From Yersinia hibernica (lineage in GTDB: Bacteria > Pseudomonadota > Gammaproteobacteria > Enterobacterales > Enterobacteriaceae), in contig NZ_CP032487.1 of NCBI RefSeq assembly GCF_004124235.1, positions 1,116,001-1,180,000 on the forward strand: a DNA stretch of 64,000 nt, in the 5' to 3' direction. A program made the translations under genes and the position numbers. A model generated the notes under the pieces. The model ran no database searches and was not told the DNA's origin. It was given only the letters and a program-made list of their open reading frames with translations. This document shows, piece after piece, positions 43,333 through 53,959 of this stretch (positions are counted from its first letter, which is position 1; every line of letters begins with the position of its first letter).

Positions 43333-44874
43333 ATGGCAATTGATTACGCATTAACCGCCCAAGAAATTATCAAGTATATTGGCGGTGATAATAATGTGAT
43401 TACAGTCACACATTGTGCGACGCGTTTACGTTTTATATTGAAAGATAATAAAATTGTCGACAAAGAAAAATTAAATCGTGTTAAAGGCGTTATTACCGTC
43501 ATTGAAGCTGGTGGACAAATGCAAGTGGTTATCGGTAACCACGTCGGTGATGCCTATAAGCATGTTATCAGCTTGATTAATATCGATGAAAATACGCAGG
43601 TTGCAGCACCGAAAGTCGGCATTGTTAGCCGTTTGATGGATATTATCTCCAGTATTTTTGCCCCTTTTCTTTATCCACTGGCTGCATGCGGTATTTTACA
43701 GGGAATTATTTCTTTTCTCGCCGCAATAGGTTGGATGGATGCCGCTAGCGGCACTTATCGAATTCTAAATTTTGTCTCCTGGACCGGGTTTACTTTCCTG
43801 CCAGTGATGGTGGCCTTTACCGCCGCCAAGAAATTCAATGTTAATCCTTTCAGCGCCGTTATTACTGCCTGCGCACTAATCAGCCCTGATTATATGAATA
43901 TGCTGACGGCCAACAAAATCGTCACGGTTAACTCCGCAGATCCTGCCGTGCAGCAATTGATGCGCGAAGCGCTGGATAATCCGCAAGTTGCCCATATTTT
44001 GAATACTATTGCCGGTATTCCTTTGTCGTCGCCGACCTTGGATTTCTTCGGTATTCCCGTGCAATATCTGAGCTATACCGCCTCGGTTATTCCGATCATT
44101 TTAATGGTTTGGGCCATGTCTTATGTGCAGCGTTTTTGTGAAAAAGTGTTGCCGATGGTGGTGCGTAATTTGTTTACCCCGATGTTTTGTATTGCCATTA
44201 TGGTGCCATTAACTCTGCTGGTATTTGGCCCGGTGGGGAATTTAATTGGTGGGGCAATTGGGGGCGTTTACAACACACTTTATCATCTCAGCCCCGCGGT
44301 AGCAGGGTTTATGGTCGGCGCATTTTGGCAGCCATTGGTCACACTGGGTGTGCATTGGGGGATTACTCCGGTGACTGTTGGCAACTATGCCACACTGGGC
44401 TATGACACCTTTACTGGCTTGCAAGCTTCCGCCGTCTTTGCCATGGCCGGCACCATGTTTGGGGTGTATTTAAAAACACGCAATCGCGAAATGAAAGGAA
44501 TTTCATTGTCAGCAGGTATTACGGCTTTATTCGGTATTACCGAACCGGCTATTTACGGGGTGGCGTTACGATTGAAGAAGCCTTTCTTATGCAGTTGTGC
44601 TGCCGGTGGGATAGGCGGGGCTATCGCCGGGACTTTTAATGCTGTGTCATGGAGTTATTGCTTACCCGGAATTGCAGTATTGCCGGTATTCTTTAAAGAG
44701 GGCCATATGGCACAGTTTCTGGGGTTCCTGCTGTCGATTAGCGTCGCTTTCGTCTTAGGGGCGGTTTTCACTTGGTTAGTTGGCTTCACTGATGAAGCCG
44801 AAAATGCAGACCAAATCAGCAGTGTGAAAGCCGCTGCAGCACCAATTGCTCAGGCGCAAATGAATCAAGGTTGA
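43333..44874 (+). CDS. PTS beta-glucoside transporter EIIBC
   Basis: Phosphorylating permease of 513 residues. The N-terminal EIIB domain (1-85) carries the phosphocysteine in THCATRLRF at residue 28. The EIIC domain (about 105-480) has ten-odd helices and the FGITEPAIYG signature near residue 400. There is no EIIA domain, so it must borrow EIIA-Glc (Crr), as AscF and similar permeases do. The partner gene 88 bases downstream is a GH1 phosphoglucosidase, which makes aryl- or disaccharide beta-glucosides (cellobiose, arbutin, salicin) the likely substrates. Confidence 0.93.
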   Translation: MAIDYALTAQEIIKYIGGDNNVITVTHCATRLRFILKDNKIVDKEKLNRVKGVITVIEAGGQMQVVIGNHVGDAYKHVISLINIDENTQVAAPKVGIVSRLMDIISSIFAPFLYPLAACGILQGIISFLAAIGWMDAASGTYRILNFVSWTGFTFLPVMVAFTAAKKFNVNPFSAVITACALISPDYMNMLTANKIVTVNSADPAVQQLMREALDNPQVAHILNTIAGIPLSSPTLDFFGIPVQYLSYTASVIPIILMVWAMSYVQRFCEKVLPMVVRNLFTPMFCIAIMVPLTLLVFGPVGNLIGGAIGGVYNTLYHLSPAVAGFMVGAFWQPLVTLGVHWGITPVTVGNYATLGYDTFTGLQASAVFAMAGTMFGVYLKTRNREMKGISLSAGITALFGITEPAIYGVALRLKKPFLCSCAAGGIGGAIAGTFNAVSWSYCLPGIAVLPVFFKEGHMAQFLGFLLSISVAFVLGAVFTWLVGFTDEAENADQISSVKAAAAPIAQAQMNQG

Positions 44875-44899
44875 AATATTTAAGGTTCGGGCGAGCTAA

Positions 44900-46399
<1,500 letters not shown>

Positions 46400-46778
46400 T
46401 CCTTTGCTAACTCTGCTGTCTGAAATAAGCCGTTCAATTATATGAGCGGCTTATTTCATTTCTGAGCAACAGTTGCTCTTGTACAATCAGGAACAGCATT
46501 ATTAACTCTAAATAATGAACATTTAATAATTCGGCTTCTGACAATTTATTGATATTTATTAAATTAAAAATTCTAAAATACGATATTGAAAATGCGCACT
46601 ATGGTTTTTTAGAATGAATAAAATATAGTCATCACCAAGAAAGACAATGTTATACCGCAATATATTTCATAACATTGTCTAAATGGTTTTCACTCTTCAA
46701 TAGCTAATACTAACCCGATTAAATATAATATTTAATCTTTCAGTTAAGCTGATTTTATTTTCAAACTGATGCCTATAA
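46400..46778. other. intergenic region between beta-glucoside cassette and methyltransferase gene
   Basis: About 380 very AT-rich bases between convergent genes. Apart from the terminator at 46422-46457 I see nothing. Confidence 0.5.
46422..46457 (+). terminator. terminator of the beta-glucoside operon
   Basis: GAAATAAGCCG (46422-46432) and CGGCTTATTTC (46447-46457) are perfect 11-base arms around a 14-base loop, 23 bases after the stop codon. Confidence 0.75.
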
Positions 46779-47810
46779 TCAGCCAGGAATTGCCTCGATG
46801 ATAGAGATATAGCTTCCAGTGTCGATGATACGATTAAGCTGCAAATCAGCACTGGCCAGGAGTGTTTTCAGCTCATTCTCTGTCCGTGCTTGCCCCCCGT
46901 CAAAACTGCCGAGCAAGATAATATCTAACTCCTTTCCTCCCTGCCAGGTATCTTCTTTGGATATCACTGGTTCTAAAATAAGCACTTTTGAGTTGGGCCG
47001 CATTGCATTACGGCAACTGCGCAGTATCTTACTTGCTTGTTCTTCCGGCCAATCCATAGTGATATATTTTAATAAATAAATATCCGCTGAGGGGCAGCTT
47101 TCAAAGAAATTACCTGTCTGAGTTTCCCAGCGAGAATCATCCCCTAGCTCACCAAGGCAATTTTTGGCTAAAACTGCGGGGCGGTCGAATAAAATGCCAT
47201 GCAATGTAGGATTATGTTGTAAAACCTTCAGTAATAACCCACCGAATCCCCCTGCAATATCAACCACGGTGGCATGTTCAGGGAAGTCATAACTGCGCAC
47301 TAAAAAGTTATTTTCCACCGAAGACATGGATGACATGCCAGTATGAAAATCACCTTCTGACTCGGGAAGGTTCTCTTGAGACCAGTACTCGTAAAAAGAC
47401 ATTCCGAATATTTGCTTAAAGGCTGATTCGCCGCGTAGATTTTCGACAAGATTTCCTAACGGGAGCCAAAATGTTTTATCGGTTAACATCAAGACGGCGG
47501 GGCGAAGTGAATGACGACTATCTGAGCGGAGGAATTGTGCTGCCGGGTTAAGGGAAAATCGGCCATCTTCTAATTCATCAAATATATTTCGCGATGCCAG
47601 CATGCGTAATACACGATTTAATTGACGCCAATCAGCCCCCACTGCCTTGCCAAGTTCCTCGGCTGTTTTCGCACCGGTTGTCAGATGATCCGCGACACCT
47701 AAAATAGCGGCAGCACGTAATGAGGCTTGAAAAGTAAAGCCCATAGCCTGCTCTAATAAATATAATGCTGCGGTATCATCTTTATGCTTAATTTGATTAT
47801 TATTACTCAT
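46779..47810 (-). CDS. O-methyltransferase-family-2 protein lacking the catalytic His
   Basis: A 343-residue protein with the layout of small-molecule O-methyltransferases (PF00891): an N-terminal winged-helix dimerisation domain (about 20-95, ILGVADHL...) and a Rossmann domain with VVDIAGGFGGLLLKVL (182-197) for SAM. The usual LKxxLHDWxDE motif reads LKYITMDWPEE, so Met252 replaces the general-base histidine. GGQARTENEL fits the late GGxERT motif. It stands alone in an AT-rich region, suggesting horizontal acquisition. It may be a SAM-binding non-methyltransferase, an unusual methyltransferase or a decayed one; substrate is unknown. Confidence 0.85.
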   Translation of the reverse strand: MSNNNQIKHKDDTAALYLLEQAMGFTFQASLRAAAILGVADHLTTGAKTAEELGKAVGADWRQLNRVLRMLASRNIFDELEDGRFSLNPAAQFLRSDSRHSLRPAVLMLTDKTFWLPLGNLVENLRGESAFKQIFGMSFYEYWSQENLPESEGDFHTGMSSMSSVENNFLVRSYDFPEHATVVDIAGGFGGLLLKVLQHNPTLHGILFDRPAVLAKNCLGELGDDSRWETQTGNFFESCPSADIYLLKYITMDWPEEQASKILRSCRNAMRPNSKVLILEPVISKEDTWQGGKELDIILLGSFDGGQARTENELKTLLASADLQLNRIIDTGSYISIIEAIPG

Positions 47811-48610
47811 AATAATAACTCCATTTGATAATGATTGAAATTATATATTATTGTAATGAATTCAAATGCAACCATATTAATTATGGTTGAAAATGTATCC
47901 ATAGGAAATGTAGTCTACAAAATTGAATTGTTGCAAATAGCATATGTCGCTAATTAAGCATGAAGACAAGGAATTAAGAGGCAATATAATGAAAACGCTA
48001 GGCTTTAATAATTAATAATATTTATGACTTTTCTGGCTATTTATAAACAATACTAATTATTATGCCCTTTTGGCTGAGTTGTGGCTTCTTGCCATTAAGG
48101 ATTAAAGGCTGTGTCAGTTTATTGAAATGTGTTCTATGTGATGACAATCTGAGTAGGTAGCAAGGGGAAGATTGTTCATCACCAAATCCTACAAACAAAA
48201 AATAACCCTAACGGATTGGTTTTCTTTGAAATACTTGGTTGGTATGAAAGGATTTATTAGAAATGAATGAGTGAACACATAAATCTGAATTAGGAAAGAT
48301 TGCATAAAAAACTATTCGTAATGAGTTTTACCTATTATTGTGTTCAGAATGGTTGTTTTGTCACGTAGCTTACACAATGAAAAAGACCTCACTTTGGCAG
48401 GATTTTTATTTTTCTGTCTGCAATATTATTCCAGTTTATAAGAAAATTCCCACACAAATCAGCCGTGACTCTCATATCTAATCATTGCCTAAAATTCAAT
48501 AATGACTCATAGAAGCAAAATGAAATCTTTGATGCAAACAATGATTTTGATTTTTTGTAATAACCTGATAACTATTGAGTTTATGTGGTTGAAACCCACA
48601 GGAGCATGAA
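47811..48610. other. AT-rich region with partial tRNA-Pro duplicate
   Basis: 800 bases, very AT-rich. No gene is supported. It contains one copy of the tRNA-Pro 3' end repeat (48177-48255), and presumably the promoters of the flanking genes. Confidence 0.5.
48177..48255 (-). repeat. partial copy of tRNA-Pro 3' end and flank (putative att site)
   Basis: These 79 bases match 50458-50538, with about ten substitutions and one 2-base gap. The match covers the last ~20 bases of tRNA-Pro (ATGAAAGGATTT on the plus strand) and the downstream hairpin region. Homology stops abruptly inside the T-arm. Confidence 0.75.
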
Positions 48611-49255
48611 ATGAGAAAGCAACTGACTGGTTTGACTGTACTGGTCTCTCTGATTTTTGGGGTAGCAACGGCGCATGCAGCACCCCCAACGGCTGAATTA
48701 AAAGTAAAAGGAAAGATAGGCGTTCCAACATGTAATATTAGTGCACCAGACAGTGGTGTTTATAATTTTGGTGATATAAGTTCAACTCAGATTAAATCAG
48801 GCACAACAACGACTGCATTACCCAAAATGAGCAAAAGTTGGACAATAAGTTGCGATGCTTCGACTTACCTGAACGTAACCCCGGTTGATAACCGAGCGGC
48901 TACAGCGAGTTCCACTGAGACTAAGGCGAGATTCGGCCTAGGTTCTATTAACGGTGACGGGAAAATTGGATTTTATTGGGTGGTGCTGTCGAATGCTAAG
49001 GTTGATAATCAGCCATCCAATCTGTTCTACACTAGTACCAATGCATTTACTTCTGTCGCCGCCACAGCAAATCTTTGGTCAGGTTCTGTTACAGGGTGGG
49101 CATCAGCTGCAAACACCCAAACCGCGGGTAAAGTATTCAGTGCTGATTTTGAGGTTGAGCCGGTATTGGCAGGTGTAACCGATATGAAAGGCACTATCAC
49201 TGAAGATACTAAAATTGATGGCTCTCTGACGATGAACTTCGCTTTCGGTATTTAA
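48611..49255 (+). CDS. DUF1120 domain surface protein, solitary
   Basis: A 214-residue exported protein: Sec signal to about residue 23 (cut after Ala-His-Ala), then a beta-rich domain with two cysteines (GVPTCNISAP and TISCDAS) likely to be disulfide-bonded. This is the DUF1120 pattern, found in fimbrial-subunit-like proteins of enterobacteria. Unlike usual chaperone-usher loci, no chaperone or usher gene is present. ATG at 48611 follows GGAG by 7 bases. It is the only gene between the two tRNA-Pro-derived repeats, so it may be the remaining cargo of an integrated segment. A terminator follows. Confidence 0.75.
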   Translation: MRKQLTGLTVLVSLIFGVATAHAAPPTAELKVKGKIGVPTCNISAPDSGVYNFGDISSTQIKSGTTTTALPKMSKSWTISCDASTYLNVTPVDNRAATASSTETKARFGLGSINGDGKIGFYWVVLSNAKVDNQPSNLFYTSTNAFTSVAATANLWSGSVTGWASAANTQTAGKVFSADFEVEPVLAGVTDMKGTITEDTKIDGSLTMNFAFGI

Positions 49256-49271
49256 GCTATAACAACTTTTA

Positions 49272-49300
49272 AGAGCCTCGCTTATCGCGGGGTTTTTTTA
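49272..49300 (+). terminator. terminator of the DUF1120 gene
   Basis: CCTCGC-TTAT-GCGGGG (one G-U pair) followed by seven T residues, about 20 bases after the stop codon. Confidence 0.8.
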
Positions 49301-49355
49301 TAGGTTTGATTATCCCGTATGCAGAATCAGCCGACAAATTGTGATGTCTACATCG

Positions 49356-49412
49356 CATGAGTACTGTATTGGTTAATCCAGTTGTTGTGAAATTGTATCC
49401 AGTCAAATGTGT
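49356..49412 (+). repeat. 57-base imperfect direct repeat, copy 1
   Basis: Matches 49997-50053 without gaps at about 70% of positions; the best conserved part is GTTGTTGYGAAATWGTAYCC. Function unknown. Confidence 0.55.
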
Positions 49413-49422
49413 ATTCTTAGGC

Positions 49423-49457
49423 AAAAAAAACCCTTACCACCGTCTATTTGGTAAGGG
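49423..49457 (-). terminator. orphan minus-strand terminator
   Basis: Perfect 9-base arms, 9-base loop and an 8-base T-run when read on the minus strand. No annotated gene precedes it. Confidence 0.75.
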
Positions 49458-49520
49458 ATGCCAATTCGGCCAACACCAGGGAAATTATTAAGTCATATTT
49501 TACTCAAGGGAACGTTCCCG
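49423..49520 (-). ncRNA. candidate small RNA ending in an orphan terminator
   Basis: On the minus strand TATAAATT (49530-49523) could be a -10 box; about 98 bases later CCCTTACCA/TGGTAAGGG (arms 49449-49457 and 49431-49439) forms a strong hairpin followed by eight U. No protein gene lies upstream that would need this terminator. The -35 region is weak and I do not recognise the RNA. Confidence 0.35.
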
Positions 49521-49996
49521 TCAATTTATATATAAATTCAAATAATTGAATTAATTGGAGTTAACGCGGTTTTGGTTAAGTTATATAATGAGCTTGGTAT
49601 TAATACCAAGCTGGTAATATATATTCACACGAAGTATTGTTATGGGCTTAAGGTATATGTGTATGCTATAGGTGGGCCCAGCTTCAAAGTGACGAATCCA
49701 AGACTATTAACTTGGATTTAGTGTTTTCTAGAAAACTCGATATATGATCGAGTTGTATTATCCTAAATTTAAAAGTCTATCTATCGCACTTATTGATCTC
49801 TGCACCTAACAACGAATACCAGCTTTTTTGCATAATAATCTCAATTAATTCCATGCATACTAGATATGAAGTAAAGGCTGTTAATAATAATTATTCCTAT
49901 GAAAAATAGAGATTTTTTAATTCATGGTTCACTTATTTTTTAATCAAAATATATACTTCTGTTGGTTGGTCAATAGCTACGTTTCTATTGCATTCA

Positions 49997-50053
49997 CATG
50001 AGCGCCGGATCGGATTAACGGGTTGTTGCGAAATAGTACCCAGCCGAATATGG
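49997..50053 (+). repeat. 57-base imperfect direct repeat, copy 2
   Basis: Partner of the copy at 49356-49412, in the same orientation, 641 bases away. Confidence 0.55.
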
Positions 50054-50457
50054 TGAATGCGCAGCGTATGCATCTAAGCCGGATATCTGCACCGGCCACC
50101 ACAGATAAATTAAAACTCACACATCATTAGCCGCAGGTCATCGTTAATACTTACATGATGGTCATGTTTGGCAAATCTATTTTAATGCTCACTTCGGTGG
50201 GTTTTTTATTTCCACTAAGAACCCAACTCACTGACCGGCAGGGGGGAAATATGAAAATGAGCAATATCGCTTCTAATGCTTTTTAGCTAGAGCCAAGTTT
50301 TTAGGCTAAAAAGCGGATTGCTGGTTTCACCCCTGATAGTGAACGGCCGACACCCTGACGTGCGCCGTGATGCGCAACGACGCGGTACTGACATACTGCT
50401 GAAATAACCTTATACCGCAATGGTGGAAGTTCTCAGCTAATTCTTACCACTGTTTAC

Positions 50458-50538
50458 CATCACCGAACCCCACAAACAAAAAAACCAACCCTAACAGGTT
50501 GGTTTTCTTTGAGATATTTGGTCGGCATGAAAGGATTT
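50458..50538 (-). repeat. tRNA-Pro 3' end and flank, full-tRNA copy of the repeat
   Basis: Partner of 48177-48255. This copy belongs to the intact tRNA-Pro and includes its downstream hairpin. Confidence 0.75.
50483..50504. terminator. terminator of tRNA-Pro
   Basis: AACCAACC and GGTTGGTT pair around a 6-base loop. Read on the minus strand a T-rich run follows, right after the tRNA. Confidence 0.8.
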
Positions 50539-50595
50539 GAACCTTCGACCCCCGACACCCCATGACGGTGCGCTACCAAGCTGCGCTACATGCCG
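50519..50595 (-). tRNA. proL: tRNA-Pro (GGG)
   Basis: 77 bases including CCA. CGGCATG/CATGCCG acceptor stem; GTAGCGCAGCTTGGTAGCGC D-arm; loop ATGGGGT with anticodon GGG (50559-50561); T-arm with GGTTCAAATCC. Nearly identical to E. coli proL, and like it located next to yejM. Confidence 0.96.
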
Positions 50596-50692
50596 ATACT
50601 GTGGCGCTTATACTACATTTTACAGTGACTAATGCAAGGCCATGTCAAAACGTTCGCTTGTTTTTTAACCGCACTCAGTTCAGTTTTTAGAG

Positions 50693-52486
50693 CTAGTTCG
50701 CAATAAAACGTTTTATATCGGTTAGCACTTGCAATAACAGTGGGAGCTGCGGCTTTTCATCTTTAATTTCATTGCCTTGCTCATCATAGGTTCGGTATCC
50801 ACCATTATTATCTAACACAATCGTTTGGGTTGGTGTGGTGATAACCAGCACGCCATTATCGCCGGTTGCCACCCAGTTATTGTTACGCTGTGCTGCGAAT
50901 AAATCTTCACCTTGCGAATAATCCTCTGATGCGGTTTTAACGTGTAATAACCGCTGCATCAGTGTTGTCATGATATCTTCGTGGTTAGTTAATTTATTCA
51001 CTTTCTGCACTGGGGTGCCCGGCCAATGGACAATGAGTGGCACTTGGAGTTGTTGCCGATTAAAGTTGCTGCCCGCACCCCAGCTATCATTGCCGCTGTC
51101 ATTAAATTCGACGCCATGGGCCGCAGTAATCACCACCACGGTCTTATCGAGTAGCCCACGCTGTTTCAGAGTATCCAGAATGGTGGCTATCTGTTGGTCC
51201 ACATCTTTGGCACCCGCTTTATAGTGGCGGATAAAATCAGCTGGCGCTGCAATTTTATGACCAATAACAGGGTCTTGTGCCTCCACTGCACCATTGAGAT
51301 TAACATAGGAGAACCATGGCGCATTATTATTCACAGTTGACAGCCATTGCTGCCATTGTGCCGTTGTTTCGCTATCTGTTTGTTCTGCCGGAGCCGGTAA
51401 GGTGAAATCAGCTAATAAAGCTTGCCGGTAGAGTGGCGAAGCAAAACCATCGGATGAGAACAACCCAAACTGATAACCTTGCGCACTCAATGAGGTGATG
51501 AAGGCCGAGGGTTTACGTGCAGAAAGAATGCCGTCCAAGTAGGTTGGCGAAATACCATAAAACAGGCCAAACAGCCCTGTATCCTGGCGATTTCCCGAGC
51601 TGTAATGCCGATCAAACTGAATGTTTGCATGGCCAAACTCACCCAAGGCGGGCATATCTTTTTGCAGGCTATTGACCCGGATACCATCAACCACAATTAA
51701 TAACAGATTATAACCACTGCCTTTGTCACTAAAGGCAATTTGGCTGAGCGGATATTCAACTGTTAATGCATCCGGATTCCCTTGCTCTACCAAGCGGCGC
51801 TGATATTCCTCTTGGTCAAGTAGGCCGTGTTTTTCAAGGAATTTGCGCGCGGTCATCGGATATGAAAGGGGCAAATTAGCGCGCTGCATACTGATTGGGC
51901 GATAGAAATTTGCATCGGCCCAGATATACATCAGATGTGAGGCAAAGAAAGCGGAAATAAATACCGCCACTAATGGCTTAACAAAGCGCTGCCGGTTAAG
52001 GCTGCGCAGTTTCTGCCATGCCCAGGTGCCGAAAAGCATCTCGACGAGAAAAATGACAGGCACGGCAATAAACATCAATTGCCAATCGCGCGCCAGATCC
52101 GTTTGATCCGGGTTAACCACTAACTCCCACACCACGGGGTTAAGATGCAAGTGGAAGCGGGTGAAAACCTCGCTATCCACTAACAACAGGGTTAAACCCG
52201 CGGTGGCGAAAGCGGCAGAAAGGAAGCGCAGTAATCGTTGCGACATCACTACAAAGGTGAGTGGGAATATCACCAGCAAGTAGGCGGCAAAAACGATAAA
52301 ACTAAAGTGCCCAAGCCAGCTGACAAGGGCATAGAGACGGCCAATCAGCGATGAAGGCCAATCGGAAACAAACAAATAGCGGCTACCCAGCACCAGGCTG
52401 AACAGGATATTAAACAAGGCGAACCAGTGCCCCCAGCTGATCATCTGGGAGACTTTTTCACGATAGCGCTGACGATTTGTCACCAT
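50693..52486 (-). CDS. yejM: inner-membrane sulfatase-like protein YejM/PbgA (LapC)
   Basis: Regulates lipopolysaccharide amount by controlling LpxC degradation through LapB, as shown for E. coli PbgA/LapC. The 597 residues comprise five N-terminal membrane helices (about 15-185), a basic linker (the lipid A-binding region in the family) and a periplasmic sulfatase-fold domain starting LLLIVVDGIRVNSL. The nucleophile position typical of active sulfatases lies in RQDTGLFGLFYG (Thr), and ITAAHGVEFND is seen later. It lies 27 bases after yejL on the same strand. Confidence 0.95.
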   Translation of the reverse strand: MVTNRQRYREKVSQMISWGHWFALFNILFSLVLGSRYLFVSDWPSSLIGRLYALVSWLGHFSFIVFAAYLLVIFPLTFVVMSQRLLRFLSAAFATAGLTLLLVDSEVFTRFHLHLNPVVWELVVNPDQTDLARDWQLMFIAVPVIFLVEMLFGTWAWQKLRSLNRQRFVKPLVAVFISAFFASHLMYIWADANFYRPISMQRANLPLSYPMTARKFLEKHGLLDQEEYQRRLVEQGNPDALTVEYPLSQIAFSDKGSGYNLLLIVVDGIRVNSLQKDMPALGEFGHANIQFDRHYSSGNRQDTGLFGLFYGISPTYLDGILSARKPSAFITSLSAQGYQFGLFSSDGFASPLYRQALLADFTLPAPAEQTDSETTAQWQQWLSTVNNNAPWFSYVNLNGAVEAQDPVIGHKIAAPADFIRHYKAGAKDVDQQIATILDTLKQRGLLDKTVVVITAAHGVEFNDSGNDSWGAGSNFNRQQLQVPLIVHWPGTPVQKVNKLTNHEDIMTTLMQRLLHVKTASEDYSQGEDLFAAQRNNNWVATGDNGVLVITTPTQTIVLDNNGGYRTYDEQGNEIKDEKPQLPLLLQVLTDIKRFIAN

Positions 52487-52513
52487 ATTGAGATTGCAGT
52501 CTTGGCCGATAAA

Positions 52514-52741
52514 TTAATGAGCTTTATCTTCACGTACTGAGGCTTGAAGGGCTTCAGCGAAAGAGCGTGCCAATACTTTGCGTTGCGCAGGAGCAATGCT
52601 GGTATTGATCAGATTTGTTACCATATTTCCCAATACCATCAAAGAAAGATCGGTTGGGGTACGGTGTTTTTCCAGTACGCTGACCAATTCTGACAGCAAT
52701 TGTTCAACGTGTTCGTCGCTATAACGGGATGATTGTGGCAT
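52514..52741 (-). CDS. yejL: YejL (UPF0352)
   Basis: A 75-residue helical protein, the same length as E. coli YejL when started at the ATG at 52741 ([10 protein letters not shown]). The [16 protein letters not shown] core is strongly conserved. Function is unknown; it is always linked to yejM and divergent from yejK. A longer reading to 52774 has no family support. Confidence 0.93.
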
Positions 52742-52918
52742 AAAAATTGTGCTCAACACCTGACAAAGTCCCATATCTTACCGTATAGAGACGCGCTTTT
52801 CCGCTATTTTATAGCATTAAGAATCATTAGCCATTAATTGGGGGCCGAGATAGCTTTTGAGTTGCAGCTCTCTGGCATCAGTGATTGAATACGCCCCTAG
52901 CCAAAAGGAGTATTTATC

Positions 52919-53920
52919 ATGAGTCTGGATATTGACCAGATAGCCTTACATCAGCTTATCAAACGTGATGAACAAACGCTTGATGTGGTGTTGCGCGATT
53001 CGTTATTACCTGCCAATGCTGTAGTTGAAGAAATGATGGCCGAGCTGCATCGGGTTTACAGTGCCAAAAATAAAGCTTACGGGTTGTTTAATGAGCAAAG
53101 CGAGCTGGCTGAAGCACTGAAACGAAGCCGTAAGGGTGATGAAGACTTCCTCAGCTTTAGCCGTGCGGCAACCGGGCGTTTACGTGATGAGTTAGCCAAG
53201 TACCCATTTGCTGAGGGTGGGGTGGTGCTGTTTTGCCAATACCGCTATCTGGCAGTGGAGTATTTGCTGATTTCGGTGCTGAGCAGCTGTAATAGTATGC
53301 GGGTGAATGAGCAGCTTGATCTCAGCACCACGCATTATCTTGATATCAATCGCGCTGATATTGTGGCCCGTATCGATTTAACCGAATGGGAAAACAACCC
53401 GGAATCAACCCGTTACCTGACCTTCCTAAAAGGGCGGGTAGGGCGTAAAGTATCTGATTTCTTTATGGATTTCTTGTCTGCCGCTGAAGGTTTGGATACC
53501 AAAGCGCAAAACCGCGGTTTATTACAGGCGGTTGATGATTATTGTGCTGATGCTGAGCTGGGTAAAAATGAGCGCCAAGCTTATCGCCAGCAGGTTTATA
53601 GCTATTGTAATGAGCAGTTGCAGGCCGGTGAAGAAATTGCATTGCAGGAACTCTCACAAGAGTTGCCGAAGTTGGGAGAAAAAGATTTTCAGCAATTCTC
53701 GGCTGAGCAGGGCTATGCATTGGAAGAGAGTTTCCCGGCAGACCGCGGCACATTGCGTCAATTGACCAAGTTTGCAGGCAGTGGCGGTGGGTTAAGTATC
53801 AATTTTGATGCATTGTTACTGGGGGAGCGTATTTTTTGGGATGCCGCGACAGACACCTTGACCATTAAAGGTACGCCACCGAATCTACGTGACCAGCTTC
53901 AGCGCAATTCAGGCAAGTAA
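52919..53920 (+). CDS. yejK: nucleoid-associated protein YejK
   Basis: A 333-residue cytoplasmic protein of the YejK/NdpA family, abundant on the nucleoid in E. coli and reported to interact with topoisomerase. The N-terminal part begins [19 protein letters not shown]; the C-terminus has the [23 protein letters not shown] motif of the family. AAGGAG lies 9 bases before the ATG. It is divergent from yejL-yejM and converges with rplY across a shared terminator. Confidence 0.95.
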   Translation: MSLDIDQIALHQLIKRDEQTLDVVLRDSLLPANAVVEEMMAELHRVYSAKNKAYGLFNEQSELAEALKRSRKGDEDFLSFSRAATGRLRDELAKYPFAEGGVVLFCQYRYLAVEYLLISVLSSCNSMRVNEQLDLSTTHYLDINRADIVARIDLTEWENNPESTRYLTFLKGRVGRKVSDFFMDFLSAAEGLDTKAQNRGLLQAVDDYCADAELGKNERQAYRQQVYSYCNEQLQAGEEIALQELSQELPKLGEKDFQQFSAEQGYALEESFPADRGTLRQLTKFAGSGGGLSINFDALLLGERIFWDAATDTLTIKGTPPNLRDQLQRNSGK

Positions 53921-53959
53921 TTTCCGGCAAATAAACCGTGTTTGCATCGCCAATAAAAA

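Larger units (their letters stand above)
49301..50518. other. 1.2 kb gene-poor segment
   Basis: No protein gene is supported. It contains an orphan minus-strand terminator (49423-49457) that may end a small RNA, a 12-base palindrome (49508-49519), a 57-base imperfect repeat (49356 and 49997), and a more GC-rich patch at 50330-50400 that looks like a coding relic. The tRNA-Pro flank repeat begins at 50458. Confidence 0.5.

Noticed and set aside
49357..49491. 44-codon frame starting in the imperfect repeat
   Set aside because: The second repeat copy has stops in the same frame and the frame runs through the orphan terminator.
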